DNA of 64,000 bases from NCBI RefSeq assembly GCF_013778505.1, contig NZ_JAAOWU010000004.1, forward strand, positions 124,001-188,000. The letters are read 5' to 3'. Both the position numbers and the translations under genes were made by a program. Positions 1 to 8,838 of this stretch are shown here, piece by piece; position 1 is the first letter of the stretch; the number at the start of each line of letters is the position of its first letter. The stretch is from Pseudomonas sivasensis. Its GTDB lineage: Bacteria; Pseudomonadota; Gammaproteobacteria; Pseudomonadales; Pseudomonadaceae. The notes below the pieces were generated by a model. The model was not told where the DNA came from. It worked only from the letters and a program-made list of their open reading frames with translations, and ran no database searches.

Positions 1-3000
1 GCCAGAGGAACCACATGCGCTGCTGGGAATAGGACAGCGGCACCGGTTGGCTGCGGTCAACTTTGGCAATCGCGGTTTGCTGGTTGCGCTGGCCCGAGGC
101 CTGGATCAGGCCGACTTGCTCGGCAAACGCGCCCAGTTCACTGGCTTCAAACAAGGTACGCAGCGGCAGCTCAACGTCACAGGCCTGGCGGGTGCGGGAG
201 ATGATTTGCGTGGCCAGCAATGAGTGGCCGCCGAGGGCGAAGAAGTCATCGCGCAGGCCGATTTGCGGCAGGCCGAGCACTTCGCGCCAGATTGCGGCGA
301 TCTGCTGTTGCAACGGGGTTTCGGGTTCAATGTGTTCGCGGGTTTGCCACACCGGCTCCGGCAATGCGCGGCGGTCCAGCTTACCGCTGGGGCTCAGGGG
401 CATGGCGTCCAGGCGCATCAGTTGCGCGGGCACCATGTACTCGGGCAGCTCGGCGGCCAGGGCGGCTTTCACGTCCTGTTCGTCCAGCGCTCTGCTTGCG
501 GTGTAGTAGCCGATCAGTGTGGCATTGCGCACCAGCACCACGGCCTGGGCGATACCGTCCAGCGCCAGCAGGCGCGCTTCGATTTCTTCAGGCTCCACGC
601 GGAAGCCGCGCAGCTTGACCTGCTGATCGAGACGCCCCAGGTATTCGAGCACGCCGTCAGCATTCCAGCGCACACGGTCGCCAGTGCGATACAGGCGCGC
701 ACCCGCCTCGCCCAGCGGGTCGGCGATAAACCGTTCGGCGGTCAAACCGGCACGTCCCAGATACCCCCGCGCCAGGCCGATGCCACCGATGCACAGTTCG
801 CCCGGCACACCGGCTGGCAACAGGTTGAGGTGATCGTCCAATACGCGGCAGATCACATTGCCCAGCGGTCGGCCAATCGGCGAGCGCTCGCCATCTTCAG
901 CGGTGCAGTGCCAGTGGGTGACGTTGATCGCGGTCTCGGTCGGGCCATAGCGGTTGTGCAACTGCACCGCCGGCAACTGAGCCAATACGCGGTTGCGCAG
1001 TTCGGCTGGTAACGCCTCACCGCCGGAGAACAGGCGACGCAGGCTGGTGCATTCGGGTACCAGCGGCTCGTCGATGAACAGCTGCAACAGCGGCGGCACA
1101 AAGTGCAGGGTGGTCACGCCATGTTCCTGCACCAACTGCGCGATGCGGTGCGGGTCGCGATGTTCGCCAGGGCCGGCCAGCACCAGGCGGCAGCCGGTGA
1201 TTAACGGCCAGAAGCATTCCCACACCGACACGTCGAAACTGATCGGTGCCTTTTGCATCAGCACGTCGGTGTCGTTCAGTTGGTAAGTGGCCTGCATCCA
1301 CTGCAAGCGCTCGGCCAGGGCCCCATGGGTATTGCCCACGCCTTTGGGCTGGCCGGTGGAACCGGAGGTGTAGATCACGTAGGCGAGGTTGTCGCCGTGC
1401 AGGTGCAGGCCCGGCGCCTGGGTCGGCCAGCTTTCCAGATGCAGGCTGTCCATGGCGATGACACACACGCCGTCAGCGCTCGGCAGTTTTTCCAACACTG
1501 CGGTCTGGGTCAGCAGCAGTTGCACGCCACTGTCCTTGAGCATGTAGGCCAGGCGCTCAGCGGGGTAATCCGGGTCCAGCGGCACGTAGGCGCCACCGGC
1601 ATTGATGATCGCCAGCAGGCCGATCAGCAGTTGCGGCGAACGCTCGGCGGCGATAGCCACGCACACGTCCGGGCCCACGCCTTTGTCGCGCAGGTAATGG
1701 GCCAGGCGGTTGGCTTGGGCATGCAGTTGGGCGAAGGTCAGGCTGCCGTCCTGCCAGACCAACGCGGTGTTGTCCGAAGTCTGCTGATTGAGCAGCTCGG
1801 GCAACCACTGCTGGGCGGGCGCACACGGCGCTTGGCTCCACGGTTGCTGTTCGTCCGCTTGCAGCAAACGCAGGTCGCCGAGGGCTTGCTGGGGTTGCTC
1901 GCAGATGGCGTGCAGCAGGTTGATGAAGTGCTCGGCGAGGCACTGGATGGTTGCGCCTTCAAACACTTCATCGGCGTAGTCGAACGCCAGGCTCAGGCGG
2001 CCGTTGCGGTCTTCTTCGGTATGCAGTTGCAGGTCGAACTTGGCTTCGCGGCTGTGCCACGGCAGCTCATCGGCGAGCATGCCCGGCAGGCGGCGCAAGG
2101 CGCTGAGGTCGCGTTGCTGGTGGTTGAACATGACCTGGAACAAGCCCTGCTCGCGGGCCTGAGGGAAGGCTTCCAGCAGTTGCTCGAAGGGCAGGTCCTG
2201 ATGGGCTTGGGCACCCAGTGCGGTCTCGCGGGTGGCGGCCAATAGCTGGTTGAACGGCAGGCGCCCGTCCAGTTCGGCGCGCAGCACCAGGGTGTTGATG
2301 AAAAAGCCGATCAGGCCCTGGGTTTCCTGGCGCGGGCGGTTGGCATTGGGCACGCCGATGCGGATATCGCGCTGGCCGCTGTAGCGATAGAGCAAGGTCT
2401 GGAACGCCGCCAGCAACAGCATGAATGGCGTGGACTCATTGGCCTGGGCGGTCTGGCGAATCGCTTCGCTGAGGCCGACGCTCAGGCGCACGCTATGGCG
2501 CGAAGCACTGCGGATGTGCTGCGCGGAGCGCGGATGGTCGGTGGCCAGGCTCAGGGTCGGGTGCTCGTCCCCCAGTTGGTTTTTCCAGTACGCCAGTTGG
2601 CGCTGACCTTCACCTTCGGCCAGCCATTGACGTTGCCAACTGCCGTAGTCGGCGTATTGCAGGGCCAGGGCCGGCAGTTCCAGGGATTGTCCCTGGGATG
2701 CAGCGGCATAGAGGCGCGAGAACTCGTCGATAAGGATGTTGAGCGACCAACCATCGGCAATGATGTGATGCAGCGTCACCAGCAGTTGATGGTCTTCGTC
2801 GTCCAGGCGCACCAGTGTCACCCACAGCAGCGGGCCTTTTTCCAGATCAAATTGAGTGCGTGCTTCGTCTTCGCGAATCTGCTGCGCGCGGGTTTCGCGC
2901 TCCGCAGCGGGCAAGTCGCTAAGGTCGATGACTTGCAGGTCGAACGCCACGTTGGCGTCAACACGCTGGAAGGCCTGGCCGTTGCGCTCGTAGAAGCGAG

Positions 3001-5170
3001 TGCGCAGGGCTTCGTGGCGCTGGATCAGGTGCTGGAAACTCAGGCGCACTGCGTCTTCGTCCAGCTCGCCACGCAGGCGCAAGCCGCCGGGAATGGTGTA
3101 GGCGCTGCTCTGAGGGTCCAGTTGCCAGGTGATCCACAGGCGATTCTGGGCCAGGGACTGAGGCAGTTCGTCCTGGCGTGACAAGGCATGAATTGCACCT
3201 TGGGCTACGCCGCCGTCCTGCTGCAATTGCGCAACATTGGCGGCAAACGTCGACAGGGTCGGCGCCTCGAACAGCATGCGCAGGTTCAGCTCCAGGCCGA
3301 GGGTTTCACGCAGGCGTGCGACCACTTGGGTAGCGGTGATGGAGTTACCGCCGAGCAGGAAGAAGTGATCGTCGGCAGCAACGGTCGCGACCTGCAACTG
3401 TTCGCACCAGATCGCCGCGATCTGCTGTTGCAGTTCGGATTCCAGCGCAGCATCGCCCGCCAGTCCTTGCAGATCGGGGAACTGCGCATAGCTGTCGAGA
3501 CTGCCGTCGGCGTGACGCAGCGCGCAGGCCGCACGCTGCACCTTGCCGCTGGAGGTCTTGGGCAATGCGCCGGGGTTGAGCAACACCACCACACTCGGCG
3601 CTTCTTGGTAGGCTTCGGCCACGGCTTGGCGGATGGCTTTGATCAACGCCTCGGGCGGCAGGATTTTCTGCACGCTGCGGCTGATTTCAGCGGCGATGCC
3701 GATGCCTTCCAGGCCCTGGTCATTCACCGCAAACGCCGCAACCCGGCCTTTGCGCACCACTTCCACTTCGCGCTCGATAGTCTGCTCGATGTCTTGCGGG
3801 TAGAGGTTATGACCGCGCACGATCAACAGGTCTTTCAGGCGGCCGGTGATGTACACCTCACCAAAGCGAATAAAGCCCAGGTCGCCGGTGCGCAGCCAGG
3901 TCCGCCCGGCATGCTGGACGAAGGTCTTGGCCGTGGCTTCGGGGTTGCGCCAGTAGCCGTGGGCGATGCTCGGACCGGTGGCCCAGAGTTCGCCGACGCG
4001 GTTGTCGGGCAGCTCACTCAAGGTGTGGGGATCGACGATCAGCACCGCGTGTTCCGGCTGGCTGGTGCCGCAACTCATGATCGCACTGCCCTGCCCCGGT
4101 TCGGCGCGGTTGGCGGCCAGCGCCGTCTCGTCGACGCGCAGCGCCGGGATGCCCTGACCCCGGGTGCCGCCAGCGACAAACAGCGTGGCCTCGGCCAGGC
4201 CGTAGGACGCAAAGAAATTGTCTGAGCTAAAACCACAGGCGGCGAATTTCTCGGCGAAGCGGTCCAGGGTGTCGAGCCGGATCGGCTCGGAGCCGGAATA
4301 GGCCACGCGCCACGTGCTCAGGTCCAGGCGTTCCAGGGCTGACTCACTGACCCGTTCACTGCACAGCCTGTAGGCGAAATCCGGGCCGCCGCTGATGGTG
4401 CCGCCGTATTGGCTGATCGCTTCCAGCCAGCGCAATGGCCGGCCAAGGAAGTACGCAGGCGACATCAGCACGCACGGCACGCCACTGAAGATCGGTTGCA
4501 ACAGGCCGCCGATCAGACCCATGTCGTGGTACAGCGGTAGCCAGCTGACAATCACGTCGTCGGGGTTGAGGTCGATGCCAAAGCCACGGCGGATCAGCAC
4601 TTCGTTGGCCACCAGATTGCCGTGGCTGACTTGCACGCCTTTGGGCAGCGCTGTGGAGCCGGAGGTGTATTGCAGGAACGCGATGTCGTCGGGCTGTAGG
4701 TCGGGGGCGATCCAGGCATCGGCCACTGGCGCATCGAGGGTATCGACACTCAACACCGGCGGCGCATTTTCTATCTGTGCCAGGCCATCGGCAAGACTGG
4801 CAATGGTCAGCAGCAGGCGCGGTTCGGCGTCGCTGATGATCGACAGCAAACGCTCTTGGTGATGACGGCGGGTGGACTCCGGCGGGTAGGCCGGCACTGC
4901 GATCACCCCGGCGTACAGGCAGCCAAAAAACGCCGCGACGTAATCCGGACCGCTGGGGAACAACAGCACTGCGCGGTCGCCCAGCGCGGCATTGGCCTGC
5001 AGGGCGCTGGCAATGGTGCGGGCGCGTTGGTCGAGGTCGCGATAACTGAGCACAACGCTGTGCTCGGCGGACTCGGCGAGGAAGCGCAGAGCCACCTGGT
5101 CCGGGGTCTGCGCGGCGCGACGTTGAAGGGACTGGACCAGGGTGCGGGGAAGTTCGAAGGCGTCCATCAT
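1..5170 (-). CDS. pvdL: Pyoverdine non-ribosomal peptide synthetase PvdL, N-terminal part (runs off left edge)
   Basis: PvdL starts assembly of the pyoverdine peptide. The reading frame is open from ATG-ATG at 5170 (AGGA five bases upstream) to the window edge. Visible order: a fatty-acyl-AMP-ligase-like domain (about residues 1-580, YTSGSTALPKG near 166), a carrier domain (LGGNSIT, Ser near 611), a condensation domain (HHIIADG near 800), an adenylation domain (YTSGSTGQPKG near 1263, FDVSVWE near 1311), a second carrier domain (LGGHSLLATQ near 1647), then the start of another condensation domain (SYSQQRMWFLW). An acyl-ligase start followed by C-A-T is the known PvdL architecture; in P. aeruginosa the first A domain loads Glu. 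Aligned by eye to GrsA, the pocket residues read D-V-W-H-F-G-R-I-N, which I cannot assign alone. Lies 51 bases after pvdG, probably co-transcribed. The remainder is outside the window. Confidence 0.95.
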   Translation of the reverse strand, partial: MMDAFELPRTLVQSLQRRAAQTPDQVALRFLAESAEHSVVLSYRDLDQRARTIASALQANAALGDRAVLLFPSGPDYVAAFFGCLYAGVIAVPAYPPESTRRHHQERLLSIISDAEPRLLLTIASLADGLAQIENAPPVLSVDTLDAPVADAWIAPDLQPDDIAFLQYTSGSTALPKGVQVSHGNLVANEVLIRRGFGIDLNPDDVIVSWLPLYHDMGLIGGLLQPIFSGVPCVLMSPAYFLGRPLRWLEAISQYGGTISGGPDFAYRLCSERVSESALERLDLSTWRVAYSGSEPIRLDTLDRFAEKFAACGFSSDNFFASYGLAEATLFVAGGTRGQGIPALRVDETALAANRAEPGQGSAIMSCGTSQPEHAVLIVDPHTLSELPDNRVGELWATGPSIAHGYWRNPEATAKTFVQHAGRTWLRTGDLGFIRFGEVYITGRLKDLLIVRGHNLYPQDIEQTIEREVEVVRKGRVAAFAVNDQGLEGIGIAAEISRSVQKILPPEALIKAIRQAVAEAYQEAPSVVVLLNPGALPKTSSGKVQRAACALRHADGSLDSYAQFPDLQGLAGDAALESELQQQIAAIWCEQLQVATVAADDHFFLLGGNSITATQVVARLRETLGLELNLRMLFEAPTLSTFAANVAQLQQDGGVAQGAIHALSRQDELPQSLAQNRLWITWQLDPQSSAYTIPGGLRLRGELDEDAVRLSFQHLIQRHEALRTRFYERNGQAFQRVDANVAFDLQVIDLSDLPAAERETRAQQIREDEARTQFDLEKGPLLWVTLVRLDDEDHQLLVTLHHIIADGWSLNILIDEFSRLYAAASQGQSLELPALALQYADYGSWQRQWLAEGEGQRQLAYWKNQLGDEHPTLSLATDHPRSAQHIRSASRHSVRLSVGLSEAIRQTAQANESTPFMLLLAAFQTLLYRYSGQRDIRIGVPNANRPRQETQGLIGFFINTLVLRAELDGRLPFNQLLAATRETALGAQAHQDLPFEQLLEAFPQAREQGLFQVMFNHQQRDLSALRRLPGMLADELPWHSREAKFDLQLHTEEDRNGRLSLAFDYADEVFEGATIQCLAEHFINLLHAICEQPQQALGDLRLLQADEQQPWSQAPCAPAQQWLPELLNQQTSDNTALVWQDGSLTFAQLHAQANRLAHYLRDKGVGPDVCVAIAAERSPQLLIGLLAIINAGGAYVPLDPDYPAERLAYMLKDSGVQLLLTQTAVLEKLPSADGVCVIAMDSLHLESWPTQAPGLHLHGDNLAYVIYTSGSTGQPKGVGNTHGALAERLQWMQATYQLNDTDVLMQKAPISFDVSVWECFWPLITGCRLVLAGPGEHRDPHRIAQLVQEHGVTTLHFVPPLLQLFIDEPLVPECTSLRRLFSGGEALPAELRNRVLAQLPAVQLHNRYGPTETAINVTHWHCTAEDGERSPIGRPLGNVICRVLDDHLNLLPAGVPGELCIGGIGLARGYLGRAGLTAERFIADPLGEAGARLYRTGDRVRWNADGVLEYLGRLDQQVKLRGFRVEPEEIEARLLALDGIAQAVVLVRNATLIGYYTASRALDEQDVKAALAAELPEYMVPAQLMRLDAMPLSPSGKLDRRALPEPVWQTREHIEPETPLQQQIAAIWREVLGLPQIGLRDDFFALGGHSLLATQIISRTRQACDVELPLRTLFEASELGAFAEQVGLIQASGQRNQQTAIAKVDRSQPVPLSYSQQRMWFLW

Positions 5171-5221
5171 GGGGTTCCTGCCTGAAATCGGCTTACGGGA
5201 AATTCGGAAATTGAGTAGCTA

Positions 5222-5974
5222 TCAGCCGGCGACCAGCTGCCGCGCCGCGCCATTGCGCCAGCGGGCCAGGTGTTCGTCGGCGTAGCGCCGCAGGCAGCGC
5301 AATACGGTGCTTTCGTGCTGCATGAGGAAGAAGTGGTGGCCGTCGAACATATCGAGGGAAAAGCCGCTGGCGGCATCGAGTTGCCAGTCGAGCAATTGGT
5401 CGGCGCGTACGCTGTCCTGCTTGCCACCGAATACATGGATCGGCATGCCCAGCGGCTCACGCTCGCCGTAGGTGAAGCTGCCGCACAGCAGGAAGTCAGC
5501 GCGCAGGATCGGCAGCATCAGTTGCATCAATTCGGGGTTGGCCAGGGCCGCTTCGGCGGTGCCCTGCAGTTCGCGCAGACGGGCGATCAGTTGCTCATCC
5601 GTCTTTTCGATGGCGTATTCGCTGACATCGCGACGCGCCGGGCCGGCAGTGCCGGAAGCGAACAGCGCCAGCGGCGCAGGGACGTTGCGTGCGTTTAACG
5701 CATGGGCCAATTCAAAGGCGAGCAGGCCGCCGAGGCTGTGGCCGAACAACGCGTAGGGGCCGCTCAAGTCGTGGCAGATTTCGTCCGCCAGTTGCGCAGC
5801 CAAGGCCTTGATATCGCGCTGCAAGGGCTCGTCCATGCGCATGCCACGACCGGGTAATTCCAGCGGGCATACCTGCAGCCACTCGGGCAACACCCGGCGC
5901 CAACGTGCATAGACCATGGCGCTGGCGCCTGAATAGGGCAGGCAGAACAGGCGCAGTCGGGTCGGCGCGCTCAT
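5222..5974 (-). CDS. pvdG: Type II thioesterase of pyoverdine synthesis PvdG
   Basis: A 250-residue alpha/beta hydrolase of the type II (editing) thioesterase family, which clears mis-loaded groups from NRPS carrier domains in the cytoplasm. The N-terminal [11 protein letters not shown], the nucleophile elbow GHSLGG with Ser80, Asp187 (GGKQDSV) and His213/214 (DGHHFFL) give a complete catalytic triad. Length is normal for the family. It lies directly upstream of pvdL on the same strand, the arrangement known from P. aeruginosa (pvdS-pvdG-pvdL). The ATG at 5974 overlaps the stop of a 17-codon ORF in an ATGA junction, so pvdG may be translationally coupled to it; pvdG itself has no strong Shine-Dalgarno. 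Confidence 0.95.
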   Translation of the reverse strand: MSAPTRLRLFCLPYSGASAMVYARWRRVLPEWLQVCPLELPGRGMRMDEPLQRDIKALAAQLADEICHDLSGPYALFGHSLGGLLAFELAHALNARNVPAPLALFASGTAGPARRDVSEYAIEKTDEQLIARLRELQGTAEAALANPELMQLMLPILRADFLLCGSFTYGEREPLGMPIHVFGGKQDSVRADQLLDWQLDAASGFSLDMFDGHHFFLMQHESTVLRCLRRYADEHLARWRNGAARQLVAG

Positions 5975-6024
5975 CGCTCGAAGACCCCAAACTGAAACAC
6001 GCTGTATGCACGATAAAAACCCAT
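5971..6024 (-). CDS. Possible 17-codon leader/small ORF coupled to pvdG
   Basis: The ORF reads [21 protein letters not shown]. It has a perfect AGGAGG Shine-Dalgarno at 6030-6035, five bases before its ATG, and its TGA overlaps the pvdG ATG (ATGA). The coding evidence is therefore its ribosome site and the coupling geometry, not homology. It could be a leader that controls pvdG-pvdL translation, a small protein, or simply a relic. It is far too short for an MbtH-like protein, and no Cys or His stretch suggests metal sensing. Confidence 0.45.
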   Translation of the reverse strand: MGFYRAYSVFQFGVFER

Positions 6025-6085
6025 CTCGTCCTCCTGCGGGTGCTGATCCTTGGCCGCCTGACTAACGGACCTTTCACCCAGAAGA

Positions 6086-6109
6086 ACGGACGGCACCGGC
6101 AAATAATTA
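6086..6109 (-). promoter_or_regulatory. Candidate PvdS-type (iron-starvation) promoter for pvdG-pvdL
   Basis: On the minus strand TAATT, 16 bases, then CGT, about 60 bases before the small ORF. Known PvdS promoters have TAAAT-N16/17-CGT, so the -35 has one mismatch. The spacing is exact and the downstream genes are classic PvdS targets. Confidence 0.4.
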
Positions 6110-6177
6110 GTCGCCGGGCATGAGCGAGACGTGGTTCACGCCGAACAAGAAAGCATAAGATTAGTTCGTCTTCTCAT

Positions 6178-6206
6178 TTGACAATCATTATCATTCAGCC
6201 TAATTT
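6178..6206 (+). promoter_or_regulatory. pvdS promoter with overlapping Fur box
   Basis: TTGACA (6178-6183), 17 bases, TAATTT (6201-6206) form a good sigma70 promoter. The spacer holds ACAATCATTATCATTC, close to one half to two thirds of the Fur consensus GATAATGATAATCATTATC. Fur-Fe(II) bound here would cover the promoter, fitting the known Fur control of pvdS. It lies about 70 bases before the pvdS start. Confidence 0.75.
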
Positions 6207-6273
6207 GTTGCCCGATGTGTAGGAGGCCTCAGCAAGGACGCCCTCCCCCAACCTATTTTTCAAGGTGATTTCC

Positions 6274-6825
6274 ATGACGGAACAAGTATCCACAGGCAGG
6301 TGCGACTCACCACTTCTCCAGGCATTCGTCGACAACCGACTGATTCTGGTGAAGATCGCAGCACGAATTACCGGCTGCCGCTCCCGCGCCGAAGACGTCG
6401 TGCAGGATGCCTACTTCCGCCTGCAATCGGCGCCGACGATCACATCCTCGTTCAAGGCCCAATTGAGTTACCTGTTCCAGATCGTCCGTAACCTGGCCAT
6501 CGATCACTACCGTAAGCAGGCCCTGGAGCTCAAATACTCCGGGACGGAAGAGGAAGGCTTGAATGTGGTTATTCACGGCGCTTCACCGGAAACCTCCCAT
6601 ATCAATTTCAACACCCTGGAAAACATCGCCGACGCCCTGACTGAGCTGCCCCAGCGCACCCGTTACGCGTTCGAGATGTACCGTCTGCACGGCGTGCCGC
6701 AAAAGGACATCGCCAAGGAGTTGGGGGTGTCACCAACGCTGGTGAACTTCATGATTCGCGATGCGCTGGTGCACTGCCGCAAGGTGTCGGGCAGCCATAG
6801 CGATACGTTTGCACGACGCGTCTGA
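6274..6825 (+). CDS. pvdS: Iron-starvation ECF sigma factor PvdS
   Basis: A 183-residue ECF sigma factor that directs RNA polymerase to pyoverdine promoters. Region 2 is visible as SRAEDVVQDAYFRL and FQIVRNLAIDHYRK (roughly residues 45-90). Region 4 has LPQRTRYAFEMYRLHG followed by the helix-turn-helix KDIAKELGVSPTLVNFMI (roughly 130-165). Length matches PvdS/PbrA/PfrI proteins. I chose ATG 6274 because AAGGTG lies six bases upstream; the GTG at 6265 would use the same ribosome site too closely. Divergent from pvdG-pvdL, and convergent with the acetyltransferase gene. Its promoter carries a Fur-like box, so it should be induced by iron limitation. In known systems PvdS activity is also held by the anti-sigma factor FpvR; that gene is not in the window. 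Confidence 0.95.
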   Translation: MTEQVSTGRCDSPLLQAFVDNRLILVKIAARITGCRSRAEDVVQDAYFRLQSAPTITSSFKAQLSYLFQIVRNLAIDHYRKQALELKYSGTEEEGLNVVIHGASPETSHINFNTLENIADALTELPQRTRYAFEMYRLHGVPQKDIAKELGVSPTLVNFMIRDALVHCRKVSGSHSDTFARRV

Positions 6826-6846
6826 TCCACACGGATCTGCCCATAA

Positions 6847-6870
6847 TGGGGGCGAGCACGCCCGCCCCCA
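6847..6870. terminator. GC-rich hairpin between pvdS and the convergent acetyltransferase gene
   Basis: TGGGGGCG and CGCCCCCA form an 8 bp stem with an 8-base loop between the two convergent stops. There is no clear T tract on either side, so it is at best a weak or Rho-assisted terminator. Confidence 0.35.
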
Positions 6871-6874
6871 CCGC

Positions 6875-7888
6875 TCACACCAGCCCGCACCGCTCAAAAA
6901 ACCGCTCCCGCCCCAAAATCATCAGCGCCGCGCGCTTGTGCGGGAAATCGAACTCCTTTTCACAGTGGAAACACTGGTTGTGCATATGGCCGATCATCTT
7001 CGCGTTATCGGCGCGCGGTTCTGCCACCACACGTTGGGTTCGAGGGTCATCCAGGAACAGGTAGTGCACCAGCGCCGATAGCCAACTGGCGACCTTGTGC
7101 GGACCGCGATGATGTTCCTCCCCCACCAGCATGTGGATGCCACGGTCGTAGTCAGCGGCATCGTAGAACGGCGCGATACGGTCTTCCTTGGCCCAGTAGG
7201 CTTCGAAATAGGCAAAGGGTTCATCATCAAAACAGCCGATCAGCGTGAGGGTGTGCGGATCGGCGGCGAGCTTATCCAGGTATTCCCGGTGCTGCTCCAG
7301 GCTGCCGGTTTCCTGCCAGAAACTCGCCACGCGCGTGCTGTTCTGCCAGCGATTGAAGCGCGCCAAATCCACATCGACCTCAACGGTGCGCAGGGAAATC
7401 CAGGCCCCAAGACGTGCGTCATAACGCCGGTAAACCTCACCCCGAGGCTTCGGCGCACGGACGGGGTGGCGCTTGCCGGCGCTGATGATCATCTGCTGCG
7501 GGTAGCTGCCACTGGGCGAGAGTCCCAACCATGGCTGGGGCAATTGCCAGAACAGGGTGCGCTCACATCGGTACTGCCCGGCGATCTCGCTAGCCACCAG
7601 CAAACCACTGCGCAAGGCGTCTTCGGGCGCATGCTCAAGGTGCCAGGTCAGACGTTGCCGAGTCGGCTCCTTGGTAAACAACCAGTAGCAGGCAGCCCAC
7701 AAGGCGCGGGGGGAAGGCACCTCGGCGGGGGTCTGCAAATGCACCTGCAGGTCATCGCCACGCTCCAGGCGCAAACGCGCCAGCGGCTGGCCTTCCAGGG
7801 TCAGGCTCAGGTGGCTTTCGGTTTCATCAGCATTCAAGGCAGGCCCGGCCGGTAACGGCAGGACCGACAGGTCATTCAGATTGGACAT
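6875..7888 (-). CDS. Siderophore-type N-acetyltransferase (IucB/PvdYII-like, hydroxyornithine acetylase)
   Basis: A 337-residue protein. The C-terminal half (about 165-337) matches the GNAT-type acyltransferase domain of siderophore enzymes (IucB/AlcB/RhbD type): FNRWQNSTRVASFWQETGS, FAYFEAYWAKEDRIAPFYD, HMLVGEEHHRGPHKVASWL and VVAEPRADNAKMIGHM. Such enzymes move an acyl group from acyl-CoA to an N-hydroxylated amine in the cytoplasm. In P. aeruginosa type II strains the pvdS-linked PvdYII is a hydroxyornithine acetylase, so the likely product here is N5-acetyl-N5-hydroxyornithine for the pyoverdine chain. This is inference from family, position and its own PvdS-type promoter. The N-terminal half (about 1-160) is of unknown role, as in relatives. 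Confidence 0.85.
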   Translation of the reverse strand: MSNLNDLSVLPLPAGPALNADETESHLSLTLEGQPLARLRLERGDDLQVHLQTPAEVPSPRALWAACYWLFTKEPTRQRLTWHLEHAPEDALRSGLLVASEIAGQYRCERTLFWQLPQPWLGLSPSGSYPQQMIISAGKRHPVRAPKPRGEVYRRYDARLGAWISLRTVEVDVDLARFNRWQNSTRVASFWQETGSLEQHREYLDKLAADPHTLTLIGCFDDEPFAYFEAYWAKEDRIAPFYDAADYDRGIHMLVGEEHHRGPHKVASWLSALVHYLFLDDPRTQRVVAEPRADNAKMIGHMHNQCFHCEKEFDFPHKRAALMILGRERFFERCGLV

Positions 7889-7927
7889 GGGAGGGGCTCA
7901 CGGTAACCGTCGACAGATAAAGAAGTG

Positions 7928-7954
7928 ACGTGAGCCGGGAGAGGAAATTTAGCC
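7928..7954 (-). promoter_or_regulatory. PvdS-dependent promoter of the acetyltransferase gene
   Basis: The minus strand reads GGCTAAAT, 16 bases, CGT: an exact match to the iron-starvation box (G/C)CTAAAT-N16/17-CGT. CGT lies about 40 bases before the start codon at 7888. It sits between the stop of the upstream gene (7957) and the acetyltransferase, so that gene is an independent PvdS target. Confidence 0.8.
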
Positions 7955-7956
7955 GA

Positions 7957-8757
7957 TCAAGGTACCGGCATCACGTCGATGCGGTACGGCTCGAAAATCT
8001 TCAGCATCTCGCCGTCATCGCGCAGACGCTTGAGCAACGCGGAAAAAGCCTGGCCCGTGATCGGCGCCTTCGGCCGCAGCAAGGCGTAATGGTGATAGAC
8101 CTGATCGATACGCTCAGACACCAGGAACTGCGCGGCCATATCCGCATTGCGCACCATGAAGTCACTCAGGTACGAACGGGTCACCAAGGCAATGTCCGCA
8201 CGCCCGCGCGCAACCATCAGCAGGTTGCTGTCGTGGGAATAGGTCAAGGTGGCGTTGAAGTGCTCGGCCATGTTCTTGGGGTCGGGGTTGAAGCTGGCGA
8301 AGGCGTAGTGATAACCGCTGAACACCGCCAGGCGTTTGCCCGCAAGGTCGGCGAAATAGTCCTGGGCGCGACCCGGTTCACGCTGAGCGACGAAGATTTC
8401 CGCGTCCTCCAGCCCCATGTCGACGCTGGTGTGGGGAATTTTCTGCCAGCCCCACGCGGGGTTTTCGAAGATGGCCATGTCGATCCGGCCCTGCTCGAAA
8501 TCGCGGAAACGTCGAGGAATGGAAGTCGGCACCAGCACAAATTGGTAGTCGGTTTGCGAGGCGTTCAAGGCCTCCACCAGTTGCGGCAGCAATCCCGTGT
8601 CGGCGCCCTGCTCCGGGCGCACCGTATAAGGAGGGAAATGCGCCGCGCCGATGCGCACCAATTGCGCAGCCGACGCCGGCATCCACCACGCAGTGCCCAG
8701 TGCCCAAAAGGTAAGTCCTGCAGCCAGCCGCCATGGCGAAAACATCAAGGCACACAC
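7957..8757 (-). CDS. Periplasmic solute-binding protein (SBP family 3, amino-acid type)
   Basis: A 266-residue protein with an N-terminal signal peptide (hydrophobic segment about 10-25, cleavage near PASAA-Q) and the two-lobed family 3 binding-protein pattern: VRIGAAHFPPYT, GLLPQLVEALN, GRIDMAIFENPAW, LAGKRLAVFSGYHY and RGRADIALVTRSYLSDF. Members bind amino acids or similar small solutes for ABC importers, or are stand-alone sensors. No permease or ATPase gene is adjacent, so the ligand and partner are unknown. The start could be GTG 8757 or ATG 8745; neither has a good ribosome site. It ends three bases before a PvdS promoter, but nothing links it directly to pyoverdine. Confidence 0.8.
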   Translation of the reverse strand: MCALMFSPWRLAAGLTFWALGTAWWMPASAAQLVRIGAAHFPPYTVRPEQGADTGLLPQLVEALNASQTDYQFVLVPTSIPRRFRDFEQGRIDMAIFENPAWGWQKIPHTSVDMGLEDAEIFVAQREPGRAQDYFADLAGKRLAVFSGYHYAFASFNPDPKNMAEHFNATLTYSHDSNLLMVARGRADIALVTRSYLSDFMVRNADMAAQFLVSERIDQVYHHYALLRPKAPITGQAFSALLKRLRDDGEMLKIFEPYRIDVMPVP

Positions 8758-8838
8758 CGTTCAAAACTCTGATGGCGATAAGCTAGGCGTTTTTGTCTGG
8801 CGAGACAACTTTCCGCCAGCAAATTAATAGCTTGCGCC

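Noticed and set aside
1253..4225. Long plus-strand frames (1253-2245, 3188-4225) inside pvdL
   Set aside because: They are antisense to conserved NRPS motifs and consist of Gln/His/Val/Gly-rich noise caused by codon bias.
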